64,000 bases of DNA from Acidobacteriaceae bacterium. Its GTDB lineage: Bacteria > Acidobacteriota > Terriglobia > Terriglobales > Acidobacteriaceae. This document shows positions 7,928 to 16,728 of this stretch, one piece after another (the stretch's first letter is position 1; each line of letters starts with the position of its first letter). The stretch lies in the NCBI GenBank assembly GCA_030041045.1, contig JASHOQ010000047.1:149852-213851 (forward strand), written 5' to 3'. The notes beneath the pieces were generated by a model. The model was given only the letters and a program-made list of their open reading frames with translations. It had not been told where the DNA came from and searched no databases. The translations under genes were made by a program, and so were the position numbers.

Positions 7928-8971
7928 TCAGCGGCCAATGACAATCACGACAAAGGTCCCGGGAACAATAGCCGGGCGCGGGTGCGGGTTGTCCGATGTA
8001 GCCGCGGGTGCGGGACCGAAATCCGCCGTAACCACGTAAGCGCGGTCGTCCACGGGATCGTAGGCCATGGTGCGCGCACCGCGCTGCGTCGGCAGGCTCT
8101 CGACGGTGGGATAGCCGGGCGCGGCCGCATCAACCACCGAGAGAATGCCGTCGCCGCTGGATGCAAAAACGAGGTGACGCTTCGCGCTCCATTTTGCCGC
8201 GTCCGGTCCGCTGCCGATGGAGGGGTTGGCGAGCACTCTGCCGTCGCGCGCGTCGATCACCGACATTCGGTTGCCGTCGCAGACGGGAAACAGGCGGTTG
8301 CCCGCCGGGTCCATGGCGAGGCCCGAGGGTGAATCGCACCCGGCGGGCCAGGTTGCGGTGATGGCGTGGGTGCGCGCGTCGATGCGCACAATCTCGCTCT
8401 TATCGACAATGTTGTCGAAGACCGTGCCTTTGCCGTCGACGGCGGGAAACTCCGGCCTGCCCGGCAACGGCAGCGTGGCCGCAACCTTTTTTGTGCGCGC
8501 GTCAATTACCGTCACACTGCGGCTGCGCCCGTTGAAAGCCCACACCGTGCGCGTGGCCGGCTCAAAGACAATGCCGTCGGGATTCTCGCCCGCGGGAATG
8601 GTTGTCACCGTCGCCAGGGTCCGGCGATCGAAGACAATCACCGCGTCTCCTCCGCCATCGGAGATGTAGCCAAATTTGCCGTCGCTGTCGAGGGCCACGC
8701 CATGCGTGCGATAAAGGCCGGAGATGGATCCCGTCAGCTTGCCGCTGGCGGTGTCCACTACGTCCACGCGAGGCCCATGCGCCAGGTAGAGCCGATGCGC
8801 AGGCCCGTCGGCGGTCAAGTAGTCCCAGCCGCCTTCGCCGCCGATCTGCCACCGGCCGACAATGTGGTACGGCTCTTGCGCGGCAAGAAGAAGCGGCGCC
8901 ATGGCCACCGCGAGGAGCGAAGCGGCGGCGCAAGCTTGGCGGAGACGGCGCGGGTGGAGCGCATGGCGCAT
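7928..8971 (-). CDS. Exported YncE-like beta-propeller protein
   Basis: 347 aa from ATG 8971 with a signal peptide (RRLRQACAAASLLAVAMAPLLLAAQ). The mature part consists of repeated propeller blades typical of YncE/YVTN proteins: DVVDTASGKLTGSI, YISDGGGDAVIVFDRRTLAT, VTVIDARTKKVAATLP, MSVIDARDGRVLAN. Such proteins are periplasmic and of uncertain function, sometimes linked to DNA binding or redox cofactors. The open frame extends 95 codons further upstream, but those residues overlap the divergent gene region and lack export features. Starts of this gene and the plus-strand gene at 9096 are 124 nt apart. Confidence 0.78.
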   Translation of the reverse strand: MRHALHPRRLRQACAAASLLAVAMAPLLLAAQEPYHIVGRWQIGGEGGWDYLTADGPAHRLYLAHGPRVDVVDTASGKLTGSISGLYRTHGVALDSDGKFGYISDGGGDAVIVFDRRTLATVTTIPAGENPDGIVFEPATRTVWAFNGRSRSVTVIDARTKKVAATLPLPGRPEFPAVDGKGTVFDNIVDKSEIVRIDARTHAITATWPAGCDSPSGLAMDPAGNRLFPVCDGNRMSVIDARDGRVLANPSIGSGPDAAKWSAKRHLVFASSGDGILSVVDAAAPGYPTVESLPTQRGARTMAYDPVDDRAYVVTADFGPAPAATSDNPHPRPAIVPGTFVVIVIGR

Positions 8972-9095
8972 GGGCGATTCCGAACGGAGCAAGCATACCA
9001 CGCGCGCATCAAGCCCGTGCCAACTTAGGTGCACGCAGCGTGGAGCTGCGCAAGCATTGCAAGGTGCTATCGTGGTTGCAATCGCAGGTGCAGCC

Positions 9096-10043
9096 ATGGT
9101 GAATCGTCCGAGACAAGACGCTCCCCGGCTTTTCCGGCATGGCTTGACGCTTGCGGTGCTTTGCTCGATCGCGACGCCTGTCTTGGCCGCGGGGCAGGCC
9201 GCAGCCAGCGAGCCCTCGCGGCTCTGCGCGCCGGCGGGTTTAGCGGATTCAGCCAAGGTTGACCATTACGTCTTCCGGACCTACGAGAGCGACGATGGCG
9301 CGTGCCTCGAAGCTCTGCGCGCGGGCAAAATCGTCTATCGTCGCGCCGGAGCGGACGTCGCGCGTTACACGCTGGGGCAGCAGGAGGATCCGGACAACAG
9401 CATTCCTGCGATCCCGAATGGAACGGACGTGACCGGGCGCGGCCAGCCGGACATGATTGTGTCGTCGTATACCGGAGGAGCGCACTGCTGCACGGCGCAC
9501 CTGCTCTTTGAGCTGGAGCCCTCCTTTCGGCTGCTGGCCACGCTCAACGACGCGGATGACGACCTGGCGCACTTTGCCCGCCTGGAGTCCGATAAGCGTT
9601 ACGCCTACTTCACCGCTGACTGGACCTTTGCATACTGGCCCGCCTGCTTTGCCTGTTCGCCCTCGGCCGCCGTAATTCTGCGCTTTCAAGACGACGGCCA
9701 TGGCGGCGGGTTTCATCTGACTCTGGACAAGATGCAAACCCCGGCCCCCTCCGCCGCGAAGTGGAACCGGGAACTGCGCGCGGCGCAGCAAGCGGCGAGC
9801 CAGGGCGACGTCAACTCGATCGGCAGAACCCTGTGGCAGCCGGTGCTTTCTTTGATTTACGCCGGCCACTCCGATCTGGCGTGGAAATTTGTCGACGAGG
9901 CCGGGCCGAAGGCGCAGCAAAGTCCCTTGCCCGCGCTCGCCGATTTCTGCCGCCTGCTCAAGACCAGCCCCTATTGGCCCGATCTTGCGCCGTCGCTGCG
10001 CGATGCCCCGCCCGCTTGCGGCGCGGGCGCGCCTCAAGAGTAA
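9096..10043 (+). CDS. Exported protein, unknown function
   Basis: 315 aa from ATG 9096, with a signal peptide (LTLAVLCSIATPVLAAGQ). The middle has DVTGRGQPDMIVSSYTGGAHC, reminiscent of FG-GAP-type calcium loops in which a secreted protein reports on a measured quantity. Six or more cysteines are present, including CCTAH and CFACS, so disulfides are likely. The C-terminal third is helical. No enzyme motif recognised. It is divergent from the YncE-like gene and 78 nt before the glycosyltransferase. Confidence 0.65.
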   Translation: MVNRPRQDAPRLFRHGLTLAVLCSIATPVLAAGQAAASEPSRLCAPAGLADSAKVDHYVFRTYESDDGACLEALRAGKIVYRRAGADVARYTLGQQEDPDNSIPAIPNGTDVTGRGQPDMIVSSYTGGAHCCTAHLLFELEPSFRLLATLNDADDDLAHFARLESDKRYAYFTADWTFAYWPACFACSPSAAVILRFQDDGHGGGFHLTLDKMQTPAPSAAKWNRELRAAQQAASQGDVNSIGRTLWQPVLSLIYAGHSDLAWKFVDEAGPKAQQSPLPALADFCRLLKTSPYWPDLAPSLRDAPPACGAGAPQE

Positions 10044-10121
10044 CGGCGGCGTTCACGGATTCTGCGCCCCGCATGCATTACCCTCAAAGTGCGTTTCCTG
10101 CTGCAGGGAGGGACCCGCGTC

Positions 10122-11414
10122 TTGCGCATCATTCTGTCGAATATCGGCACCTTCGGCGACATCAATCCACTGGTCGCCATTGCTCTGGAGCTCAAGCGCC
10201 GCGGCCACACGCCGGTTATGGCGCTGCCCGCCGTGTACACCACCAAGGTGGCGCCGCTGGGGATCGAATTTCATGCTCTCCGGCCCGACATCGATCCCAC
10301 GAACACGCTGCTCGTGGAGATGATCTACGACGTGAACAAGGGCACGGAGACCGGCCTGCGCAAATTTCTCTTCCCCGTGCTGCGTGAAACTTATGGCGAC
10401 CTGCTTGACGCGGCTACCAAGCCAGCGCGCGCGGACCTGATGCTGCTGGGCGAGCTGAATTACGCCGGACCGCTGGTGGCTGAGGTCACCGGCATTCCCT
10501 GGGCGAGCTACGTGCTCGCGCCCTTTTCCTTTTTCTCCGTCTACGACCCGCCTGTTCTTCCGCCATATCCCAGGTTGGCGCGCGCCGACAAGCTTGTGGG
10601 GATGGGCCGCGCCATGCGCCGGCTGGCGCAGTTTGTCACGCGCAAGTGGCCGGAGCCGATTTACGAACTGCGGCGCGAGCTGGGTTTGCCCATGGGCGCA
10701 AATCCCATCTTCGAGGCCAAGCACTCGCCCGATCTGGTGCTAGCCCTGTTTTCACGCCTGCTCGGCGTGGAGCAGAAGGACTGGCCGCCCCATGTATCGA
10801 TCACGGGCTTCTGCTTCTACGATGCCGACCCCAACGCGCCGCATGCGATCGCACTGCCCGTGCAGCTTGAGCAATTCCTGGCTGCCGGCGAGCCGCCGGT
10901 GGTTTTCACGCTCGGCTCAGCCGCGGTTCTGGCCGCCGGAGATTTTTACGAGCAGTCCGCGCGCGCCGCCCTGCGCGCCGGCGTGCGCGCGGTTCTGCTC
11001 ATCGGCGCCGATGCGCGCAACCGCCCGCGAGGCGCTCTTCCCGATTCCATCTGCGTGGCCGAGTATGCGCCCTATTCGGCGCTTTTTCCGCGCACCTCGC
11101 TCGTGGTGCACCAGGGCGGCGTGGGCACCACCGCGCAGTGCCTGCGGGCCGGCCGGCCGATGCTCGTCATGCCTTATTCGCACGACCAGCCCGACAACGC
11201 GCGGCGCATGAAACGGTTGGGCGTGGCGCGGGTGATCCAACGCGCAGAATACAAACCATGGCGCGTTGCACGCCACCTTCGAGCGATGCTCGCACAGCCC
11301 GAGTGTGAGCGGAGAGCGCAGGCTGCGGCACAGGCGATGGCGCGCGAAGACGGCGTCAAAGCCGCGTGCGATGCGCTGGAGCGCCTTTGCCGGCGGCGCG
11401 CGCCGGTTGCCTGA
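10122..11414 (+). CDS. GT1-family glycosyltransferase (UDP-sugar dependent)
   Basis: 430 aa of GT-B fold. The N-terminus reads RIILSNIGTFGDINPLVAIA, typical of macrolide/rhamnolipid-type glycosyltransferases, and the C-terminal donor loop is VVHQGGVGTTAQCLRAGRP followed by MLVMPYSHDQPDNA. It should transfer a sugar from a nucleotide donor to a lipid or small-molecule acceptor in the cytoplasm. The frame opens at GTG 10089, but TTG 10122 is preferred: GGAGG is 10 nt before it and family members begin at this point. Acceptor unknown. Confidence 0.85.
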   Translation: MRIILSNIGTFGDINPLVAIALELKRRGHTPVMALPAVYTTKVAPLGIEFHALRPDIDPTNTLLVEMIYDVNKGTETGLRKFLFPVLRETYGDLLDAATKPARADLMLLGELNYAGPLVAEVTGIPWASYVLAPFSFFSVYDPPVLPPYPRLARADKLVGMGRAMRRLAQFVTRKWPEPIYELRRELGLPMGANPIFEAKHSPDLVLALFSRLLGVEQKDWPPHVSITGFCFYDADPNAPHAIALPVQLEQFLAAGEPPVVFTLGSAAVLAAGDFYEQSARAALRAGVRAVLLIGADARNRPRGALPDSICVAEYAPYSALFPRTSLVVHQGGVGTTAQCLRAGRPMLVMPYSHDQPDNARRMKRLGVARVIQRAEYKPWRVARHLRAMLAQPECERRAQAAAQAMAREDGVKAACDALERLCRRRAPVA

Positions 11415-11570
11415 GGGGAGATTCGTTTTCATACGGTCAACAGAAGCGAAGCGACATGGGCGAATCCAGCCGCGAAGGAGCTTCGTCTAAGGAAGTGGAG
11501 CGCGTGGTGTGAACTGAAAAATGCCCAGGCGCACCTTCCCAAAAAACAATCCCCAGGAGTCTTGAGCAGC

Positions 11571-12221
11571 ATGAAACTTGCAAACACACTCTCTCTTTCG
11601 ACTGCGGCGCTCTCTCTTGCCTTACTTGCTCCGCAACTTGCCCGTTCCCAGGGCGCCAGCTCCATGAACACGCCGGACGCGAGCGGTGATTCGGCAGCCG
11701 CGCAGCAGGAAGCGAAGCAGATGGTTCCTGCCGAGGTGCACCTGGCCAGAGCGCTCGATGCCCGAAAAGCGCGGCAAGGCGATCAGTTTGAAGCAATTCT
11801 GGACAGCAAAGTTCACCTCGCGGATGGAACGGAATTGACGCACGGCACAGTCCTCGTGGGCAAAATCGTAACCGACGAGATGCAATCCGGCGGCAACTCA
11901 CAGCTGGCATTGCAATTTACTGAGGCGAAATTGCGGGATGGCAAGGTGGTTCCCATTGACGCAATGATCGCCGGAATCAGCGGACCTTCAGTCAGCACCG
12001 GCTACTCAGAGAACAACGAGGGCCCGGCAGATTGGAGCCCCAGCTCTCTTCAAGTGGATGAGATCGGAGTTGTGCCGCACGTCGATCTTCACAGCCGCGT
12101 TGCCGGTCCAGATTCGGGGGTGCTCGTCTCTTCCACCAAGGATGACGTGAAGCTGGCGGCAGGAAGCCGCATGACGCTGGCAATCGCCGCCCGCAATGCG
12201 CAAACCAGCGGAGGCGCATAA
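11571..12221 (+). CDS. Exported hypothetical protein
   Basis: 216 aa from ATG 11571 with AGGAG 11 nt upstream. The signal peptide is MKLANTLSLSTAALSLALLA ending near ARSQG. A Ser/Ala/Gln-rich linker precedes a beta-rich domain with RKARQGDQFEAILDSKVHLA, LTHGTVLVGKIVTDE and LRDGKVVPIDAMI, resembling the barrel domain of VirB10/TrbI-like proteins. No transport genes are nearby, so a secretion role is not supported. Function unknown. Confidence 0.6.
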   Translation: MKLANTLSLSTAALSLALLAPQLARSQGASSMNTPDASGDSAAAQQEAKQMVPAEVHLARALDARKARQGDQFEAILDSKVHLADGTELTHGTVLVGKIVTDEMQSGGNSQLALQFTEAKLRDGKVVPIDAMIAGISGPSVSTGYSENNEGPADWSPSSLQVDEIGVVPHVDLHSRVAGPDSGVLVSSTKDDVKLAAGSRMTLAIAARNAQTSGGA

Positions 12222-12573
12222 ACCGCGCCTTCTGACCAACGCGTAGGGGCCGGATCTCCGGGTGCGCACTTGGGCGCCCGGAGATTGGCGCCGCAAGGCT
12301 GTTCCCTCAAGGCAACCAGCCTCCCATCCATCCGCGCCAGAATCGCCGTGGTTTGCCGCGAAAGCCGTCACTCTGTATCGATCCGCGGCAGGTCACGATT
12401 CCTCGTAATCATTCCTGCATGAGAACGCTCTTAAATTACGCAGGCAGCAAGATTCGGCTCATCGGGACTCATGGAATTGCGCATCTCGTCCGATAGAGTG
12501 CACACGAAGGGAAACGCGGTCTCTGCTCCACAAGCGAGGTGGAAAGCGGAGCGCAACCCGCCGGGAGGATTCC
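12222..12573. other. Intergenic region with a 9-bp hairpin
   Basis: 352 nt without a gene. ATCTCCGGG (12254-12262) pairs with CCCGGAGAT (12277-12285) across a 14-nt loop shortly after the stop at 12221. No T-run follows, so it is at best a weak terminator. The remainder presumably holds the promoter of the response regulator at 12574, whose coding start follows a CCGGGAGG ribosome site. Confidence 0.4.
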
Positions 12574-13581
12574 ATGAGGGGGAAGATTCTGGTTGTCGAG
12601 GATGAGCCGATTGTGGCTCTGGATCTGCAACAGGAAGTGGAGCAGCTCGGGTTGACGGTAATCGGCCAGGCGGAGAGCGCGGACGAAGCGCTGATGGCGG
12701 CCGAAGAGAATCGCCCCGATCTGGCGCTGATGGATGTGCGCATTGTGGGCAGCATGGATGGCATCCAGACTGCGCGTCTGCTGCGCGAGGCCTACGGAAT
12801 CCCTGTAATCTTCCTTACCTCCTACAGCGATGAACCGACGATCAAGCGCGCGGCACGCGAGCTGCCTTTTGGCTATTTGACCAAGCCGTTCCAGCGCCGC
12901 GAGCTCAAAGCGGCTCTCGAAGTGGGGTTGCACCGGGGCAAAGCGGAAGCGCAGCACAAAGCCGAGGAAGAAGCCATCGCGGCCACGGTGACCGGGATGC
13001 GCGAAGGCGTGATCCTTCTGTCGCCGGCGCGCGCGGTGCGTTTCATGAACGCCGCGGCCGAAGACCTGACCGGCTGGCCTATTGAAGAGGCAAAAGAAAA
13101 GCCCGTGGAAGAGGTGTTGCGTCTGGGCGAAAACAGCCAGTGGCTGGGCCAGGTGAATGGGGCCGATGCGGCCGTGGAAGAATTTGGCCTCTCCCTGGAG
13201 CGCAACGGCGGAGATCACATCCTGGTGGACCTGTCGGTCTCGCCGCTGAGCAGCCACTCCGGCGAGCGCACGGGCTGGGTGATCACGTTGCGCGATGCCG
13301 CGGAGCGTTTGCGGACGCAGGCCGTCGAGGAAGCGCTCGAAGAGGGGCATTCCTTTCACACTGCGCCCATCGCCATGATGCAACTGGACGCGAGCGGCTG
13401 CATTGTGCGCGTGAATCGTACGTTGCTGGAGGAAACCGGCGTGCCTGCGGAGAGCCTGGTGGGGCGCACGCTCACGGGGCTGAGCATGGACCCCGATCCG
13501 CGCATCGCCCGTGACCTGATGCAGAAACTGCTGCACGGCGGCGCACAAGCCACCGTGGTACGCCAGCGGGTTACCAACTGA
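12574..13581 (+). CDS. Response regulator with REC-PAS-PAS architecture
   Basis: 335 aa. The receiver domain covers residues 1-125: acidic cluster VVEDEP, phospho-acceptor Asp in LALMDVRIVG (about residue 50), FLTSYSD for the Thr/Ser switch, and Lys in GYLTKPFQRREL. It is followed by two PAS-like regions (GVILLSPARAVRFMNAAAED and FHTAPIAMMQLDASGCIVRV). There is no DNA-binding or kinase output domain; the product ends after the second PAS. It is followed after 216 nt by a PAS histidine kinase in the same orientation, so the two probably form a signalling pair. The lack of an effector suggests signalling through protein contacts. Confidence 0.82.
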   Translation: MRGKILVVEDEPIVALDLQQEVEQLGLTVIGQAESADEALMAAEENRPDLALMDVRIVGSMDGIQTARLLREAYGIPVIFLTSYSDEPTIKRAARELPFGYLTKPFQRRELKAALEVGLHRGKAEAQHKAEEEAIAATVTGMREGVILLSPARAVRFMNAAAEDLTGWPIEEAKEKPVEEVLRLGENSQWLGQVNGADAAVEEFGLSLERNGGDHILVDLSVSPLSSHSGERTGWVITLRDAAERLRTQAVEEALEEGHSFHTAPIAMMQLDASGCIVRVNRTLLEETGVPAESLVGRTLTGLSMDPDPRIARDLMQKLLHGGAQATVVRQRVTN

Positions 13582-13797
13582 GCGCGCACCGGCGGCCGCA
13601 ACCTCGGCGGGAGTCGGGCCCGTTTCGGACGGAAGACCAAGCAACCTTCCCTTTCGGGAATCTGCGAGCAGGGGCGTAGTGGCTTTCACGCCGTAGACGC
13701 ACCTGTGCGGGAGTATCGTCGTGGCAGCATGCGGGCTTTGCTGCGGCCGGCATTCTTGCCCATCCTCAAGCGCGGCAGCAGCCTCGGAGTCGAGACG

Positions 13798-15750
13798 ATG
13801 CCCCAGGTAGAAGAGCAGCAAACTGAGGTTTCTCCAGGCAGCGGTTGGTTTCCCGAGGAACTGCACTCACCTTCAGGCGCGACCGGGCTGCTGCAGACGC
13901 TCTTCGAAGGCCATCCGGATATGGTCGTGATCACCGACGATCATGGCCGTATTGTCGGCGGCAATGCGCGCTTGCTCGAGGAATTCGGTTACTCGCGCCA
14001 GGATCTCGAAGGGCAGCCGGTGAGCATTCTCCTGCCGGAGGAAGCGCGCGCGCGCCACGAGCAGGATGTGCTCGCCTATCATCAGGCGCCTTCGGCGCGG
14101 GCCATGGGTTCGGGCGTCGATTTGAAGGCCCGCAATGCGCACGGCGAGCATTTCTCCGTGGACGTGATGCTCTGGCCGTTCACGGCCGGCGAGCATAAGT
14201 TCGTAGTGGCCGTTTGCCGAAAACTGAACGCCATGCTTCTTCGCAGCCACATGCATCTCCGCGCCATGGTCGAAAGCGTGCGCGATTACGCCGTTCACCT
14301 GCTCGACAGTAACGGAAGAATTCTCACCTGGAATGCGGGCTCGCGGCGCCTTCATGGGTTGACCGCCACTCAAGCACTGGGCAAGCCGTTTTCCATCCTC
14401 TTTCCGCCCGAGGAAGCCGAGCGCGGAGAGCCGGTGCGGTTGCTCAAGGAGGCAACGCGGTTGGGAAGGCTTCGCACGGAAGGATGGAGATCGGTCGCGG
14501 GCGAGCGCAAGATGTGGGTGGAGACCGATCTCACCGCCATTTACGACGGCGCCGGACACCTATCCGGGTTCACCCGCGTGGTCCATGATCTGACCGAGTA
14601 CAGGCTTTCGGTGGAGAAGCTGCGCAAGCTCAATGTCGAGCTGGAGCAATACCGGGTGATCCTGGAAAACATCGACGAGCACGCCATCTACACGCTGGAT
14701 GCGCAAGGGCGCGTGACCGGGTGGGGCGCAGGCGCGCAGAAAATGCTCGGTTACTCCGCTGAAGAGGCGCTGGGACAGGCCTACGCGATCTTCTCCACGC
14801 CTGAAGACCGTCGCAACGGGAAGCCTGAGCGGGAGCTGGCCGAGGCGGCAGCCTCCGGACGCTGCTGTACGGACAGCTGGCGCCTTCGCAGGGATGGCAC
14901 CCTCCTGTGGACGAGCGGCGTGCTCTCTGCGGTCAAGGACGAATGCGGAGCATTGATGGGATTCGTTCGCGTGGCGCGCGACCGTACCGAAGAGAAGATG
15001 TTTGCCGACGCGCGCGAACAGGTGGCGGCCGAGCTTGAAGACAACGCGGCTGAGCGCGCACGGCAGCTTGAAGCGACCGTGGAAGAGCTGCGCCGGAAGA
15101 GCGAAGAGGCGGAGGCACAGGCCGAGGTCGTTTCGCGCAGTCTGCGCGAGAAAGAAGTGCTTCTCCGGGAGATTCATCATCGCGTCAAGAACAATCTGCA
15201 AGTGGTGCAAAGCTTGCTGAAAATGCGCGCGCGGCTGCTGCCGGAGGGCGAGATGCGCGAGGCCTTTGACACCACGGTGGAGCGCGTCCATGCCATGGCC
15301 GTACTTCACGAACGGCTTTATCAGATGCCGCACATCGAGGGTCTTCCGCTGGCGAACTATCTTCGCGATCTCTTTCGCGATCTGTTTGCCTCCACATCCC
15401 TCGAGCCGGGCCAGGTCCATCTACGGCTTCATGCGGACGACATTCCTTTGGAGCTCGACTTCGGCATCCCCTTCGGTCTGCTGATGAATGAGCTGCTCTG
15501 CAACAGCCTGAAGCATGCCTTTCCCAACGGGCGCAAGGGGAATATCTCCGTCTCCGTGCGCCGCATCGAAGGAGCCGTGCGCCTGATCGTGAAGGACGAC
15601 GGCCGCGGGCTGCCGGAGAACTTCAACCCCGCCACGAGCGCCTCCATGGGCCTTAAGCTGGCCGCGAGCCTTGCCCGCCAGTTGGGTGGAGCGCTGGAAT
15701 TCTCGAACGATGACGGCTGCCGCGTGCAAGCCGATCTCCGGCGCATGTGA
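13798..15750 (+). CDS. Cytoplasmic multi-PAS sensor histidine kinase (HisKA_2)
   Basis: 650 aa from ATG 13798, chosen because GGAG lies 8 nt upstream; the frame is open from 13705. Three PAS modules are seen in order (MVVITDDHGRIVGGNARLLE; YAVHLLDSNGRILTWNAGS; AIYTLDAQGRVTGWGAGAQK). Then come a coiled-coil linker, a HisKA_2 dimerisation region with REIHHRVKNNLQVVQSLL (phospho-His about residue 461) and an ATPase domain with NELLCNSLKHAFPNG and KDDGRGLPE. No transmembrane segment, so it senses a cytoplasmic or diffusible cue. Its likely partner is the REC-PAS-PAS protein just upstream. Confidence 0.87.
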   Translation: MPQVEEQQTEVSPGSGWFPEELHSPSGATGLLQTLFEGHPDMVVITDDHGRIVGGNARLLEEFGYSRQDLEGQPVSILLPEEARARHEQDVLAYHQAPSARAMGSGVDLKARNAHGEHFSVDVMLWPFTAGEHKFVVAVCRKLNAMLLRSHMHLRAMVESVRDYAVHLLDSNGRILTWNAGSRRLHGLTATQALGKPFSILFPPEEAERGEPVRLLKEATRLGRLRTEGWRSVAGERKMWVETDLTAIYDGAGHLSGFTRVVHDLTEYRLSVEKLRKLNVELEQYRVILENIDEHAIYTLDAQGRVTGWGAGAQKMLGYSAEEALGQAYAIFSTPEDRRNGKPERELAEAAASGRCCTDSWRLRRDGTLLWTSGVLSAVKDECGALMGFVRVARDRTEEKMFADAREQVAAELEDNAAERARQLEATVEELRRKSEEAEAQAEVVSRSLREKEVLLREIHHRVKNNLQVVQSLLKMRARLLPEGEMREAFDTTVERVHAMAVLHERLYQMPHIEGLPLANYLRDLFRDLFASTSLEPGQVHLRLHADDIPLELDFGIPFGLLMNELLCNSLKHAFPNGRKGNISVSVRRIEGAVRLIVKDDGRGLPENFNPATSASMGLKLAASLARQLGGALEFSNDDGCRVQADLRRM

Positions 15751-15818
15751 GGACCCGGCGGGCCCGGCGCCCAACGTCGCGCGCTCCTGCCAGACATTTT
15801 CCCCCCGATTTTCCTCGA

Positions 15819-15882
15819 TAGAATGGGCTGACGCAGAACCCCGATTCCGGTAGACCCGGCCCGGTTGGATTCGCATCCAACC
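15819..15882 (+). promoter_or_regulatory. Candidate -10 (TAGAAT) and 5'-leader hairpin before the glucose dehydrogenase operon
   Basis: TAGAAT at about 15819-15824 could be a -10 element. Downstream, GGTTGGAT (15863-15870) pairs perfectly with ATCCAACC (15875-15882) around the stable TCGC tetraloop. It would lie in the leader of the SDR-GH15 transcript. No poly-T follows, so it is not a simple terminator. Confidence 0.4.
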
Positions 15883-15950
15883 ACAGGGGCGTGTTCCGGG
15901 CGACCATGGAGGAGCGGCGCGGGCCGAGGCGGATCTGCCGGGAGAAAAAG

Positions 15951-16721
15951 ATGAACGGTTTGGCAGGAAAGGTTGCAATCATAACCGGAGCCGGAACGGG
16001 GATTGGACAAGGAATCGCAAAGCGGTTGGGCGCCGAGGGGGCCAAAGTCATTGTCGATTACGTCGGCACTCCCGACGGAGCGCAGCAGACCAAGGACGCC
16101 ATCGAAGAATCCGGCGGCGAAGCGGAGATTGTGCGCGGCGACGTGACCCGCAGCGATGAGATGCGCAACCTGGTGGACGCAGCCTGGAAGCGGTTCGGTT
16201 CGGCGGACATTCTTGTGAACAACGCCGGCATCGAGTTTCGATCCGATTTCTGGGAGACCACGGAAGACGAGTACGACCGCGTGATGGCGGTGAACCTTCG
16301 CGGCGCCTTCTTCCTGACCCAGGCTTTTGTGCGCCGCTTGCGCGAGCAGAAAAAACCGGGACGCATTGTGAACATCAGCTCCGTGCACGAGGACATGGTA
16401 TTCCCCGGCTTTTCCACGTATTGCTGCAGCAAAGGAGGCATGCGCATGTTCATGCGCAACCTGGCCATGGAGCTTGGGCCGCTGGGCATTACCGTCAATA
16501 ATGTGGCGCCGGGCGCGATCATCACGCCCATGAACGAATCGCTGCTCAAGAACGAGCAGCAGCACCAGGCGCTGCTCAACAACATTCCCCTGGGCCGGAT
16601 GGGCACTCCGGAGGACGTGGCCGGCATGGTCGCGTTCCTGGCTTCCGACGATGCCGCCTATGTCACCGGTTCCACTTTTGTGGTGGATGGCGGGCTGATG
16701 AGGAACTACAAAGAGCAATAA
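15951..16721 (+). CDS. Glucose 1-dehydrogenase-like SDR
   Basis: 256 aa from ATG 15951, with GGGAG 7 nt upstream. Classical SDR: TGAGTGIG cofactor loop, NNAGIEF, catalytic Ser in IVNISSVHE, catalytic Tyr/Lys in STYCCSKGG, and the C-terminal TGSTFVVDGGLM. Among SDRs the EDMVFPGFSTYCCSKGGM region and the ending resemble bacterial glucose 1-dehydrogenases, which oxidise beta-D-glucose to gluconolactone with NAD(P)+. The following gene, 7 nt downstream, is a GH15 glycosidase that releases glucose, supporting this substrate. A generic oxidoreductase role cannot be excluded. Confidence 0.8.
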   Translation: MNGLAGKVAIITGAGTGIGQGIAKRLGAEGAKVIVDYVGTPDGAQQTKDAIEESGGEAEIVRGDVTRSDEMRNLVDAAWKRFGSADILVNNAGIEFRSDFWETTEDEYDRVMAVNLRGAFFLTQAFVRRLREQKKPGRIVNISSVHEDMVFPGFSTYCCSKGGMRMFMRNLAMELGPLGITVNNVAPGAIITPMNESLLKNEQQHQALLNNIPLGRMGTPEDVAGMVAFLASDDAAYVTGSTFVVDGGLMRNYKEQ

Positions 16722-16728
16722 AGAATCT

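Noticed and set aside
12254..12285. Rho-independent terminator
   Set aside because: A 9-bp hairpin exists but no T-run follows. Kept only as a hairpin.
12469..13866. Minus-strand open frame of 465 codons opposite the response regulator
   Set aside because: Antisense to a clear REC-PAS-PAS gene and without motifs; GC-rich shadow.
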